Positions 18,184 through 27,022 of a stretch of 64,000 nt of DNA are shown one piece after another (the first letter of the stretch is position 1; each line of letters opens with the position of its first letter). Where the stretch lies: the NCBI RefSeq assembly GCF_030064165.1, contig NZ_CP125947.1:4836001-4900000 (forward strand). The letters are read 5' to 3'. The translations under genes were made by a program, and so were the position numbers. Origin of the DNA: Comamonas resistens. GTDB lineage: Bacteria > Pseudomonadota > Gammaproteobacteria > Burkholderiales > Burkholderiaceae_C. The notes beneath the pieces were generated by a model. That model saw nothing but the letters and a program-made list of their open reading frames with translations. It made no database searches and was not told the origin of the DNA.

Positions 18184-19852
18184 ATGGACATCAAAGCCTT
18201 GAGCCACGAATTGGCCGTCAGCGGCCAGATTGCCGCCACGGACTTGAAGGCTATCGCCGACGCGGGCTACCGCGCAGTGATCTGCAACCGGCCCGACGGT
18301 GAAGCGGGTGACCAGACCGGCTTCCGCGAAATCGAACAGGCCGCCCAGACGTTGGGTATGACGGCCACCTACCTGCCCGTCGAGTCCGGCAAGGTGACCG
18401 ACGAGCAGGCCCTGACCTTCGGGACGCTGATGACGCAACTGCCTGGCCCGGTGTTCGCTTACTGCCGCACCGGGACTCGCTCGGCCACACTGTGGGCGCT
18501 GAGCCAAGCGTCACGCCAGCCGCTGGCATCGATTCTCGACGCCGCCCGCGGCGACGGCTACGACCTCTCCGGCGTGGCTAGGCGCATCACCAACGGCGGG
18601 CGCACGCCCACCGAGGTCGTCGATGCCACGCACGACATCGTGATCGTTGGGGCGGGCGCCGCAGGCATCGCGGTGGCGTCTAGCCTGCTGGCGCGCAAGC
18701 CGGATGCGGACATTGCCATCATCGACCCGGCGGACGTGCACTATTCAGCCGGGGTGGACGATGGTGGGTGCTGGAGTGTTTCCGCCCGCGCACACGGCGC
18801 GCACGATGGCTAGCGTGCTGCCGCGCGGTGTTAAGTGGATCAAGATGGCTGTTGCCGCGTTCGAGCCGGAGCGCAATGCGGTAGTGCTCGACGGCTGCCG
18901 CGTCGTCAAGTACCAGCAGCTCGTGGTCTGCCCGGCCCTGAAGCTCGACTGGAGCAGCATCGAAGGCCTGCCGGAGACACTGGGCCGCAACGGCGTCACC
19001 TCCAACTACCGCTACGACCTTGCGCCGTACACTTGGGAGTTGGTGCAGAAGCTCAAAGGCAGCAAGGCCCTGTTTACCCAGCCACCCATGCCCATCAAGT
19101 GCGTGGGAGCGCCGCAGAAGGCGATGTACCTCTCGGCCGATCACTGGAGGTGCCAGGGCGTGCTCAGGAACATCGACATCAAGTTGTGCAACGCGGGAGG
19201 TGTGCTCTTCGGTGTGCCCGACTACGTGCCCGCGCTGATGGAGTACGTGAAGGCGTACGGTATCGACCTGCAGTTTAACAATCAGCTCGTGGCCGTCGAT
19301 GGCCCGGCGCATGAAGCCACCTTCGTTTGCACGAAGGCTGACGGGACTCAGGAGCGCATCACCCGTCCATTCGACCTGCTGCACGCCGTGCCGCCGCAGA
19401 CAGCCCCAGACTTCATCCGCGTAAGTCCACTGGCCGACGCAGTGGGTTGGGTAGACGTAGACCCGTCGAGTCTACGCCACAAGACCTACGCCAACATCTT
19501 CGCCCTCGGGGACTGCACCAACACCACCAATGCGAAGACTGCGGCAGCGGCCCGCAAGCAGGCCCCGGTGGTGGCGCATAACCTGCTCTCTGCCCGAAGC
19601 GAGTCCCCTCGCCTGGCCAGTTACGATGGCTATGGCTCCTGCCCACTCACCGTGGAGCGCGGCAAGATCGTGCTGGCCGAGTTCGCCTACGGCGGCAAGC
19701 TTGCGCCTTTGTTTCCGACGTGGTTTATTGACGGCAAGCGGCCCTCGGCCCTAGCGTGGCTGCTAAAGGAACGTATCCTGCCGCCGATCTATTGGACCGC
19801 CATGCTCAAGGGGAGCGAATGGCTCGCGCAACCTGTATTCCTGGATCAATGA
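18184..19852 (+). pseudogene. frameshifted DUF442 phosphatase-like/sulfide:quinone oxidoreductase fusion
   Basis: The first frame (18184 to about 18750) encodes a DUF442 phosphatase-like domain with YCRTGTRSA, then the FAD-binding start DIVIVGAGAAGIAVASSLL and ADVHYSAG. The homology then jumps to another frame with QPGWTMVGAGVF and continues through VVCPALKLDW, YLSADHW, FALGDCTNTTNAKTAAA to 19852. The expected HYYQPGW block suggests loss of two bases near 18748. One 556-codon gene would be restored. Sulfide:quinone reductase passes electrons from sulfide to quinone at the membrane. Either the gene is inactivated or the sequence has an error here. Confidence 0.8.
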
Positions 19853-19915
19853 TGTTCTTCGGGTAGTTTGCTGGCAGGGATGCCTGGTGCTAAAACACCG
19901 TCGATTTTTACTCGA

Positions 19916-20110
19916 TCAACTGTTTCGCACCCGTCCCGTTTCGTCGGTGCTTTCGCTTATCCGAGCTAACTGCAGGTGTGTATCCATCACGGTCAAGGGC
20001 GTTCGCAGGTCATGCGCTGTGACATAAGTAAATGCGCGCTGGTTGGAGAGTCCGCGCCAAGCGATTCAAATTCCCATTCATTGCGACCAGCGCTGGACGT
20101 AATTAAGAAG
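19916..20110 (-). pseudogene. sensor histidine kinase remnant
   Basis: A minus-strand stretch reads AFTYVTAHDLRTPLTVMD followed by THLQLARISE, a clear H-box of a HisKA domain, and ends at a TGA (19916-19918). In another frame just upstream comes PALVAMNGNLNRLARTLQ, which matches the usual linker before the H-box. The ATPase domain is missing. It is the decayed sensor partner of the response-regulator remnant next to it. Confidence 0.6.
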
Positions 20111-20142
20111 GCGAATGGTTGACGGCAATTGAAAAAGTGTCT

Positions 20143-20272
20143 TCAGCGTGGGTGGGGAGCATCGGCCTCCGCTGCGGTTCCGACGTGATACACGGCAATG
20201 CCGTGCTTATGCAAGCCGGCCGCGACCCCTCCGCCCAATGAGTTCGTCATCTTCCACCAACAGTATTCCCAT
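20143..20272 (-). pseudogene. response regulator receiver remnant
   Basis: The frame starts MGILLVEDDELIG, the start of an OmpR-type receiver domain, and after a one-base shift continues GGGVAAGLHKHGIAVYHV, then stops at 20143. Only about 40 residues of the receiver domain remain and the DNA-binding domain is gone. Together with the kinase remnant it marks a lost two-component system ahead of the ccm operon. Confidence 0.6.
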
Positions 20273-20352
20273 TGCACCTATCAACCTAAATTGGATTGCA
20301 TGACACGCTTACGTCAGAGCGAGAAATTACAGCAATGTGGGATTTAACTCCC

Positions 20353-20373
20353 GCTAATTTTCAATTAATCGGG
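20353..20373. promoter_or_regulatory. AT-rich motif upstream of ccmA, shared with ccoN
   Basis: This site carries the same 16 bases (TAATTTTCAATTAATC, 20355-20370) as the region ahead of ccoN, here followed by GGG. It lies 85 bp before ccmA. A related string, TTTCACTTAATCGGG, precedes dsbD. Shared regulation is inferred. Confidence 0.45.
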
Positions 20374-20454
20374 AGCAGGCATGCTGCTGAAGATTGCACC
20401 CAGAGAGGGTGCGTTTCGTGGCAATGGCCACGTGTATGAATTATTGACAGCCCC

Positions 20455-21066
20455 ATGCTTGAAGCTCTTGATCTGGTTGGCGTCCGCGGAGAACGTCGCC
20501 TGTTTGACTGTTTGAATTTCCGGCTTACGCCGGGCGATTGCCTGTCGGTGCAGGGCGAGAACGGGAGCGGCAAGACCACGCTACTGAGAATGCTGGCAGG
20601 CCTCGCAATGCCCGATGCGGGCAAAATTTTGTGGAACGGAAATCTCCTGCGCAACCAGCGAGAAGATTACCAACGCAACCTGATCTATAGCGGCCACGGC
20701 ATTGGACTTAAAGAAGACCTCAATGCCCAGGAAAACCTGCTCGCAGCAGCTGCAATCGCAGGCGAATCAGCATCTCCGGAACAGGCAGCAGAAGCATTAA
20801 ACGAGGTTGGCTTGGCAGAGCACAAGAAGCTGCCAATTAGGATGTTGTCGCAAGGCCAAAAACGCCGCGCGAGCTTGGCTCGACTATGTCTTTATAAAAG
20901 GAAGGTATGGATTCTCGATGAGCCGTTAACAGCGCTCGACAAACTCGGCGTGCAATGGTTTGGTGAGATGATCAATCGGCATCAGGCACGAGGAGGAATG
21001 ATCGCTCTAACCAGTCACCAGGAACTGGCGACGAAAAATTCTCAGTTCGTCCGGATTGGGGCATGA
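20455..21066 (+). CDS. ccmA: haem exporter ATP-binding protein
   Basis: CcmA is the ATPase of the CcmABCD complex that releases holo-CcmE during cytochrome c maturation. The 203-residue protein has Walker A GENGSGKTT, the signature LSQGQKRRASLARL and Walker B VWILDEPLTALD. It heads a nine-gene operon, with ccmB overlapping its stop by four bases. Confidence 0.94.
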   Translation: MLEALDLVGVRGERRLFDCLNFRLTPGDCLSVQGENGSGKTTLLRMLAGLAMPDAGKILWNGNLLRNQREDYQRNLIYSGHGIGLKEDLNAQENLLAAAAIAGESASPEQAAEALNEVGLAEHKKLPIRMLSQGQKRRASLARLCLYKRKVWILDEPLTALDKLGVQWFGEMINRHQARGGMIALTSHQELATKNSQFVRIGA

Positions 21067-21749
21067 ACCAGCCCCTCATCGCCAATCCGATATATGCAGT
21101 GATATGTCGAGACTTGAAGCTCGCCTTACGGCGAAGGTCGGACGCGCTAATACCTCTGTTTTTCTTTGTCGTCGTCGTCAGTTTGTTCCCGTTGGGCATT
21201 GGTCCCGAAAGTGAAACACTCCGACGGATAGCTCCAGGCGTTTTGTGGGTTTCGGCGCTGCTGGCCAGCATGCTTTCGCTGAATCGCCTTTTCGAGCAAG
21301 ATTATGCCGATGGCACGCTTGAACAGATGATGTTTTCACCAGCATCGTTGGCAATGCTGGTCCTGGGCAAGATCACTGCGCATTGGCTGCTATCGGGTTT
21401 GCCACTGGCCTTGCTTGCGCCTGTTCTGGCGTTGCAATTCAACCTGCCCACCTCATCCCTCTGGATTCTTACCGTATCGCTCGTCATCGGCACGCCTGTA
21501 CTTAGCCTCATCGGCGCCGTCGGCGCAGGTCTGACGCTCGGCGTGCGCGCCGGGGGAGTCCTTCTTGCTGTGTTGGTGCTACCGCTTTACATCCCAGTTC
21601 TGATTTTCGGAGCCGGTGCGGTCGACGCATCCATCATCGGCCGGGGCGCATCGGCAAACCTCTCTTTGCTGGCTGCCGTGTTCGTGTTGGCCGCGTTCTT
21701 CACGCCCTTCGCAACGAGTGCATCGCTGCGCATTGCACTGGAGTATTGA
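21063..21749 (+). CDS. ccmB: haem exporter permease
   Basis: CcmB is the six-helix membrane partner of CcmA. The 228-residue protein is hydrophobic throughout, begins with the family pattern ICRDLKLALRRRSDALIPLF and contains LNRLFEQDYADGTLEQ and the FATSASLRIAL end. Length is normal. It overlaps ccmA (ATGA) and precedes ccmC by 12 bp. Confidence 0.93.
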   Translation: MNQPLIANPIYAVICRDLKLALRRRSDALIPLFFFVVVVSLFPLGIGPESETLRRIAPGVLWVSALLASMLSLNRLFEQDYADGTLEQMMFSPASLAMLVLGKITAHWLLSGLPLALLAPVLALQFNLPTSSLWILTVSLVIGTPVLSLIGAVGAGLTLGVRAGGVLLAVLVLPLYIPVLIFGAGAVDASIIGRGASANLSLLAAVFVLAAFFTPFATSASLRIALEY

Positions 21750-21761
21750 GGAGCGAAGCGA

Positions 21762-22499
21762 ATGGTCAACTGGTTCAAATTTTCGTCGCCAAAGACGTTC
21801 TATCCACTTGCGGGGAAACTCATCCCCTGGTTTGGCGTGACCGCTGCGCTGCTGTCGTTCGCGGGTATCTACGTTGGGTTCTTCTTGGCACCCACTGATG
21901 CTCAGCAGGGAGAGGGATATCGCATCATCTTCCTGCACGTGCCGGTTTCATGGATGTCCATGGTCATCTACTTGGCCATGGCCTTCTGGGCCGCAATTGG
22001 CTTGGTGTTCAACAGTCGCCTGTCGGCAATGATGGCCTCGGCGCTCGCACCCACAGGCGCATTGTTCGCTTTTCTCTCGCTTTGGACCGGCGCCTTGTGG
22101 GGAAAGCCGATGTGGGGAACGTGGTGGGTATGGGATGCACGACTGACCTCCGAACTCATTCTCCTGTTTCTGTATATCGGCTTCATCGCGCTCCAGTCAG
22201 CCATTGACGATCGGCGCCGCGCCGATAAGGCAGGCGCCGTGCTGGCCCTGGTCGGGGTCGTGAATGTCCCTGTGATCTATTTCTCCGTGCAATGGTGGAA
22301 CACCTTGCACCAGGGAGCTTCGGTTTCGCTGACCCGGGCGCCCTCCATGGCGAAGGTCATGTTGCTGGGCATGGTGATCATGGTTTTCGCGGCTTGGGCT
22401 TATTCGGCGGCAGCCGCCCTAGCGCGCGTGCGCTGCATCATTCTGGAACGCGAGCACCACGCCGATTGGCTACGGGAGATCGAGGGAGTAAAGCGATGA
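21762..22499 (+). CDS. ccmC: haem transporter for CcmE loading
   Basis: CcmC delivers haem to CcmE. The 245-residue, six-helix protein carries the tryptophan-rich motif GTWWVWDARLTSELIL and two external His (LHVPVSWMSM and the one in NTLHQGASVS) that bind haem. The gene is coupled to ccmD by an ATGA overlap. Confidence 0.95.
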   Translation: MVNWFKFSSPKTFYPLAGKLIPWFGVTAALLSFAGIYVGFFLAPTDAQQGEGYRIIFLHVPVSWMSMVIYLAMAFWAAIGLVFNSRLSAMMASALAPTGALFAFLSLWTGALWGKPMWGTWWVWDARLTSELILLFLYIGFIALQSAIDDRRRADKAGAVLALVGVVNVPVIYFSVQWWNTLHQGASVSLTRAPSMAKVMLLGMVIMVFAAWAYSAAAALARVRCIILEREHHADWLREIEGVKR

Positions 22500-22687
22500 A
22501 CTGGAGCAGCGTGGGCGAGTTCCTGGCGATGGGCGGCTATGGCGTGTACGTTTGGGGGTCCGTCCTGACCACCGTGGTGTTGCTTGCGGCGGAGTGGCGC
22601 CTGCTTGGACGGCGTCGCACCACTGCGCTGTCGCGCATCCGGTCGGAATGGCCGGCAGAGGGAGCACGGCATGAAGCCAAGGAATAA
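22496..22687 (+). CDS. ccmD: haem exporter small subunit
   Basis: This 63-residue protein has one helix (GGYGVYVWGSVLTTVVLLAAEW) and a basic cytoplasmic tail with RRRTTALSRI, typical of CcmD. The start ATG overlaps the ccmC stop and its end overlaps ccmE by 17 bp. It is easily missed because a longer unrelated frame runs through it. Confidence 0.88.
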   Translation: MNWSSVGEFLAMGGYGVYVWGSVLTTVVLLAAEWRLLGRRRTTALSRIRSEWPAEGARHEAKE

Positions 22688-23117
22688 GCGCATCGCCATC
22701 ATCTTCGCCGGCTTGGCCGTCATCGGCATTGCCGCCGCGCTTGTGCTCAATGCCTTCCAGAGCAACCTAGTGTTCTTCTTCACGCCTTCGCAAGTCAGCG
22801 CGGGAGAGGCGCCGCTGGAGCGTACGTTTCGAGTCGGTGGCATGGTAGAGCGAGGAAGCTTGAAGCGCCAGAGTGGCCAGCTTGACGTGCAATTCGTAAT
22901 CACCGATACGGCAAAAACGATTCCGGTGATCTATTCAGGCATATTGCCTGATCTGTTCAGTGAAGGAAAAGGTGTGGTTGTTCAAGGAAGGCTGGACAGC
23001 ACTGGCCTCTTCCGCGCCGAGGAAGTGTTGGCCAAGCACGACGAAAACTACATGCCGCCCGAGGCCCAACATGCGTTGGATGAGGCCCAGAAAAAGCCGA
23101 CCTTAAGGAAGCCTTGA
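22671..23117 (+). CDS. ccmE: periplasmic haem chaperone
   Basis: CcmE binds haem covalently through a His and hands it to CcmF/H. The 148-residue protein has an N-terminal anchor, the OB-fold block FRVGGMVERGSLKR, YSGILPDLFSEGKGVVVQG, and the haem-binding His in VLAKHDENYMPPE. The start at 22671 is chosen by family alignment. Confidence 0.95.
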   Translation: MKPRNKRIAIIFAGLAVIGIAAALVLNAFQSNLVFFFTPSQVSAGEAPLERTFRVGGMVERGSLKRQSGQLDVQFVITDTAKTIPVIYSGILPDLFSEGKGVVVQGRLDSTGLFRAEEVLAKHDENYMPPEAQHALDEAQKKPTLRKP

Positions 23118-23120
23118 CCC

Positions 23121-25082
23121 ATGATTCCAGAAATCGGCCACTTCGCTCTTATAGCCACCTTATTCGTAGCACTCGCCCAAGGTATTTTGACCCTTGCGGG
23201 TGCGGCCCGAAACAATGCCACGTGGATCGCGTTCGCCCGCCCGACCGCACGCGCTCAATTCCTTTTGGTAATAGTCAGCTTTGCAGCGCTCACCTGGGCC
23301 TTTATCGCGAAGGACTACTCGGTCGCCTACGTCGCTCAGAATTCCAACTCCCAGTTGCCCTTGGGTTACAGGATGGCCGCAGTGTGGGGCGGGCATGAGG
23401 GTTCGCTCTTGCTCTGGCTATTGATGCAGACCGGGTGGGCCTATGCAGTAAGCAGGTTTTCAAAACAACTCCCGGACGCCATGGTCGCGCGCGTCTTGGG
23501 CGTGCTCGGCCTGGTGACTGCCGGGTTCCTGTTATTCGTGCTGTTGACCTCCAACCCCTTCGAGCGGCTTTTTCCCGTGCCGCAAGATGGCTGGGATCTG
23601 AACCCGCTCTTGCAGGATGTCGGTTTGATCGTTCATCCGCCGCTCCTCTACATGGGGTACGTGGGGTTTTCGGTCGCCTTCGCGTTTGCGATTGCCGCTT
23701 TGCTTGCGGGAAAACTGGACTCGACATGGGCGCGCTGGTCCCGCCCCTGGGCCACCGCAGCATGGGCATTCTTGACGGTGGGCATCGCATTGGGGAGTTG
23801 GTGGGCCTACTACGAGCTGGGTTGGGGAGGCTGGTGGTTCTGGGATCCCGTTGAAAATTCGTCGTTTATCCCCTGGCTCGCGGGCACCGCCTTAATTCAT
23901 TCTCTGGCGGTCACCGAAAAACGGGCTAGTTTCAAGAATTGGACGGTTCTGCTTTCCATCGGCACGTTTTCATGCTCGTTGCTGGGTGCTTTTCTAGTGC
24001 GCTCGGGCGTATTGACTTCCGTGCATGCATTTGCGACAGACCCGCGCCGCGGCTTATTCATCCTGATCCTGCTGACAGTTGTAGTCGGCACCTCGCTCAT
24101 ATTGTTCGCATGGCGAGCCCCGAAAGTGGGTATGGGAGGACGGTTTAATGCGGTCTCCCGGGAGTCCTTGTTGTTGATCAACAATGTGATATTGGTTGTC
24201 GCCGCCAGCGCTGTCTCGCTCGGTACGCTGTACCCGCTGATCATCGACGCGCTGGGCCTTGGGAAACTCTCTGTAGGGCCGCCATATTTCAACGCAGTCT
24301 TCGTGCCGCTGATGATCCCCGCTTTGCTCCTGATGGCGGTGGGGCCCGTCGCGAACTGGAAGGCCGCCAAATTCGGCGCCATATTCAGACAGTTGCGCAT
24401 TCCGATGGTCATTGCGCCGGCGGTGGGACTGATTGCTCCTTTTCTGCTGGGACATTGGTCCACTCCCGTGGCTGTGGGTTTGATGCTCGCCACCTGGATT
24501 GCCGTATCGGTGGTGACAGGTATCGTCGATCGGATGCGCGCCACACGCGGCGGGCTGCGTACCCAGCCACGCAGTTGGCTGGGCATGCACATGGCCCATC
24601 TGGGTATCGCGGTATTCGTCACCGGCGTGACGATCGTCAGCGGGTACGAGACCGAGCGGGACGTCCGATTGAGCCAAGGCGACGCCGTGAGCATCGGCGG
24701 CTACGATCTCAAGTTGGTCGGGGTGAAAAGCGCGCGCGGGCCCAACTACACGGCGCAGATAGGCGATATCGAGCTGTCACGCGACGGCAAGGTATTGCGT
24801 CACCTCCATCCCGAAAAGCGCAGCTATCCGGTCTCGCAGATGCCGATGACCGAAGTTGCCATCGACGCGAACGGACTGCGCCATGTATACGCGGCGCTCG
24901 GCGAATCGCTCGGTGATGACGTTTGGAGCGTTCGTGTCTACCACAAGCCTTTCGTTGACTGGATCTGGATTGGTTGCATCCTGATGGCACTGGGCGGCGG
25001 CTTGGCTATCAGCGACCGCCGCTACCGTCTGAAGCCTGGGCGCCAGCGCGCCGCTCAATCATTGCCCGAGGCCGCATCATGA
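23121..25082 (+). CDS. ccmF: cytochrome c haem lyase subunit
   Basis: CcmF is the large membrane component of the haem ligation complex. The 653-residue protein shows GGHEGSLLLW, the WWD domain GWGGWWFWDPVENSSFIPW and conserved His residues such as LIVHPPLLYMGY and the VHAFATDPRRG segment. About 15 helices and a periplasmic C-terminal domain are present, as usual. The stop overlaps ccmG by four bases. Confidence 0.95.
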   Translation: MIPEIGHFALIATLFVALAQGILTLAGAARNNATWIAFARPTARAQFLLVIVSFAALTWAFIAKDYSVAYVAQNSNSQLPLGYRMAAVWGGHEGSLLLWLLMQTGWAYAVSRFSKQLPDAMVARVLGVLGLVTAGFLLFVLLTSNPFERLFPVPQDGWDLNPLLQDVGLIVHPPLLYMGYVGFSVAFAFAIAALLAGKLDSTWARWSRPWATAAWAFLTVGIALGSWWAYYELGWGGWWFWDPVENSSFIPWLAGTALIHSLAVTEKRASFKNWTVLLSIGTFSCSLLGAFLVRSGVLTSVHAFATDPRRGLFILILLTVVVGTSLILFAWRAPKVGMGGRFNAVSRESLLLINNVILVVAASAVSLGTLYPLIIDALGLGKLSVGPPYFNAVFVPLMIPALLLMAVGPVANWKAAKFGAIFRQLRIPMVIAPAVGLIAPFLLGHWSTPVAVGLMLATWIAVSVVTGIVDRMRATRGGLRTQPRSWLGMHMAHLGIAVFVTGVTIVSGYETERDVRLSQGDAVSIGGYDLKLVGVKSARGPNYTAQIGDIELSRDGKVLRHLHPEKRSYPVSQMPMTEVAIDANGLRHVYAALGESLGDDVWSVRVYHKPFVDWIWIGCILMALGGGLAISDRRYRLKPGRQRAAQSLPEAAS

Positions 25083-25603
25083 ACCGCTTCCTGTGGCCGC
25101 TGGGCGGCTTCTTTGTATTGGTCTCGTTCCTGGCGATTGGCCTGACGCTCAAACCCAGCGAGGTGCCGTCGCCATTGATCAATAAACCCGCACCGCACTT
25201 TAGCCTTCCGCAATTGGAAGATCCAGACAGAACTTTCTCGCCTGAAAGCATGATGGGGAAAGTCTGGGTGCTGAACGTGTGGGCTTCTTGGTGCGCGCCT
25301 TGTCTTGAAGAACATCCTGTCATTACAGAAATGGCCCGCAGGCATGCAGTTTCCATTGTCGGCATGAGCTACAAAGACGTTCCCCAAAATGCCATCGCTT
25401 GGCTGCGGCGCAATGGAAATGCCTTTGCAACGACCATCTCCGATACACATGGGACCGTCGGCATTGACTTCGGCGTTTATGGCGTACCGGAAACCTATGT
25501 GATCGATAAGTCTGGCGTCATTCGCTACAAGCACGTCGGGGCGATTCATGAAGAGGAAATGCGCAACGAGATTCTGCCTTTGGTACGGGAACTTGAGAAA
25601 TGA
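25079..25603 (+). CDS. ccmG: thiol-disulfide oxidoreductase for cytochrome c maturation (DsbE)
   Basis: CcmG keeps apocytochrome cysteines reduced. The 174-residue protein has an N-terminal anchor, the thioredoxin motif NVWASWCAPCLEEHP and the family pieces GMSYKD and GVYGVPETYVID, including the cis-Pro. Start at 25079 overlaps ccmF (ATGA) and the stop overlaps ccmH. It probably receives electrons from DsbD at 27023. Confidence 0.94.
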   Translation: MNRFLWPLGGFFVLVSFLAIGLTLKPSEVPSPLINKPAPHFSLPQLEDPDRTFSPESMMGKVWVLNVWASWCAPCLEEHPVITEMARRHAVSIVGMSYKDVPQNAIAWLRRNGNAFATTISDTHGTVGIDFGVYGVPETYVIDKSGVIRYKHVGAIHEEEMRNEILPLVRELEK

Positions 25604-26055
25604 GACCTTGGCGACTGGCATTGTTATTCTTTTTTCTCACTGCTACTGCCTGGGCCAGCGACCAGGCGGCAGAAGATCGCATGCTGCACATCGCGTCCGA
25701 TTTGCGTTGCCTGGTATGCCAGAACGAGTCGATCGCAGCGTCACAGGCTGGTCTTGCCGCTGATTTGCGTCAACAGATACGCGAACAGATTCACGCAGGG
25801 AAAAGCGACGATGACATCAGAGCTTATATGGTGGATCGGTACGGTGATTTCGTGCTTTATCGGCCGCCATTGAAGCCGACAACGATGTTGCTTTGGTTCG
25901 GCCCTTTCCTTCTGCTTGCCCTCGGCTTTCTGGTTTTCGCTGTGAGCTTGCGCAACCGAAACCGCAAGTCGAAGGATGTCGCGCTCAGCGAAGCAGAGCG
26001 CAGAAAGGCAGACGCGCTTTTGGCTCCTGCAAACAATGTTCAGGATGAATCATGA
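25600..26055 (+). CDS. ccmH: cytochrome c maturation protein, thiol-reducing subunit
   Basis: CcmH reduces or binds the apocytochrome haem-site cysteines. The 151-residue protein has a signal peptide, the motif LRCLVCQNESIAASQA, the conserved YGDFVLYRPP and a C-terminal helix. It corresponds to the short CcmH (CcmL) form; the TPR part is a separate gene (ccmI). Confidence 0.94.
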   Translation: MRPWRLALLFFFLTATAWASDQAAEDRMLHIASDLRCLVCQNESIAASQAGLAADLRQQIREQIHAGKSDDDIRAYMVDRYGDFVLYRPPLKPTTMLLWFGPFLLLALGFLVFAVSLRNRNRKSKDVALSEAERRKADALLAPANNVQDES

Positions 26056-26930
26056 GCCTGGTTTTCGTTATTCTGGCGTCGGTACTCGTTGGGGGCATCT
26101 CACTGTGGCTGTTCGTGGTCCTGCGGCGTGGTGGACATGGCACGAACGACCTGGTGGCGCCGGACAGGGTGAACGTTGCAGTATTGCGGGATCAATTGGC
26201 AGAACTGGAGACGGACCACATCAATGGCACGTTGTCGGTCGATGAACTGGCCGATGCGAAATCCGAATTGCAGCGGCGAGCGCTCGATGAAACTGTCCCG
26301 CACCTGTCGAGCACGGGGCCGCCGGCTGGAAGCAAGCGTGCGGCTATCGCTGTCGCCGTTCTGTTGCCCATTGCGACGGTCCTCACCTATTCGTACTTGG
26401 GGAATCCGGCCGCCATCAACCCGCCACCACAGGTTCGTAGCGCGGGCACGATGACGGAAGCAGATATACAGGCAATGGTTGCCTCCCTGCAGGCGCGACT
26501 CGCCCAGCACCCCGATGATCCTGAAGGCTGGCTGATGTTGGCGCGCTCCTACCGTTACTTCGGCGACGATGAGAAAGCCGTCGATGCCTTCATCCGCGCC
26601 AACAACCTTGTCCAGAACGATCCACAGGCGTTATCGGAGTACGCGGAGTCGCTGTCCAAAATTCGAAGTTCCAGCTTTGAGGGAGAGCCCACGCGCCTTC
26701 TTGAGCGTGCATTGGAGCTCGACCCCAATGCGGCTCTAGCTCTTACATTGGCCGGCGCCGCTGCGGTGCAGCGGCGGGACTATCAAACCGCCATTGAGCA
26801 CTGGAAGAAGCTGCTTGAGATGATGCCGCCTGATTCTGAGGCGGCAAAAATCGTGGCGGCCGGGATTGAACGGGCTCAGTCGGAGCAGGAGGAACTCGAC
26901 CGACCAGAAGAGCCCAGCGCACAACCTTAA
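26052..26930 (+). CDS. ccmI: TPR-containing apocytochrome chaperone
   Basis: The 292-residue protein starts with two helices split by a cytoplasmic loop containing NVAVLRDQLAELETD, then a periplasmic TPR region (DDPEGWLMLARSYRYFGDDEKAV and further repeats). CcmI holds apocytochrome tails for haem ligation. It overlaps ccmH by four bases and ends the ccm operon. Confidence 0.92.
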   Translation: MSLVFVILASVLVGGISLWLFVVLRRGGHGTNDLVAPDRVNVAVLRDQLAELETDHINGTLSVDELADAKSELQRRALDETVPHLSSTGPPAGSKRAAIAVAVLLPIATVLTYSYLGNPAAINPPPQVRSAGTMTEADIQAMVASLQARLAQHPDDPEGWLMLARSYRYFGDDEKAVDAFIRANNLVQNDPQALSEYAESLSKIRSSSFEGEPTRLLERALELDPNAALALTLAGAAAVQRRDYQTAIEHWKKLLEMMPPDSEAAKIVAAGIERAQSEQEELDRPEEPSAQP

Positions 26931-26935
26931 TGACT

Positions 26936-26965
26936 CCGTCCCTGAGTCCTTGCGGACGGCCTTTA
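26936..26965 (+). terminator. weak hairpin after ccmI
   Basis: CCGTCC (26936-26941) pairs with GGACGG (26954-26959) and is followed by a short T-containing run. It may partly separate the ccm operon from the dsb genes, which follow 90 bp later on the same strand. Confidence 0.35.
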
Positions 26966-26966
26966 G

Positions 26967-26981
26967 TTTCACTTAATCGGG
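26967..26981. promoter_or_regulatory. ccm-like motif upstream of dsbD
   Basis: TTTCACTTAATCGGG differs by one base from TTTCAATTAATCGGG ahead of ccmA. It lies 42 bp before the dsbD start. Possibly a shared operator. Confidence 0.35.
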
Positions 26982-27022
26982 TTGACGCATGATTTAAGCA
27001 GCTTTTCTCGGAGGGCTCAGAT

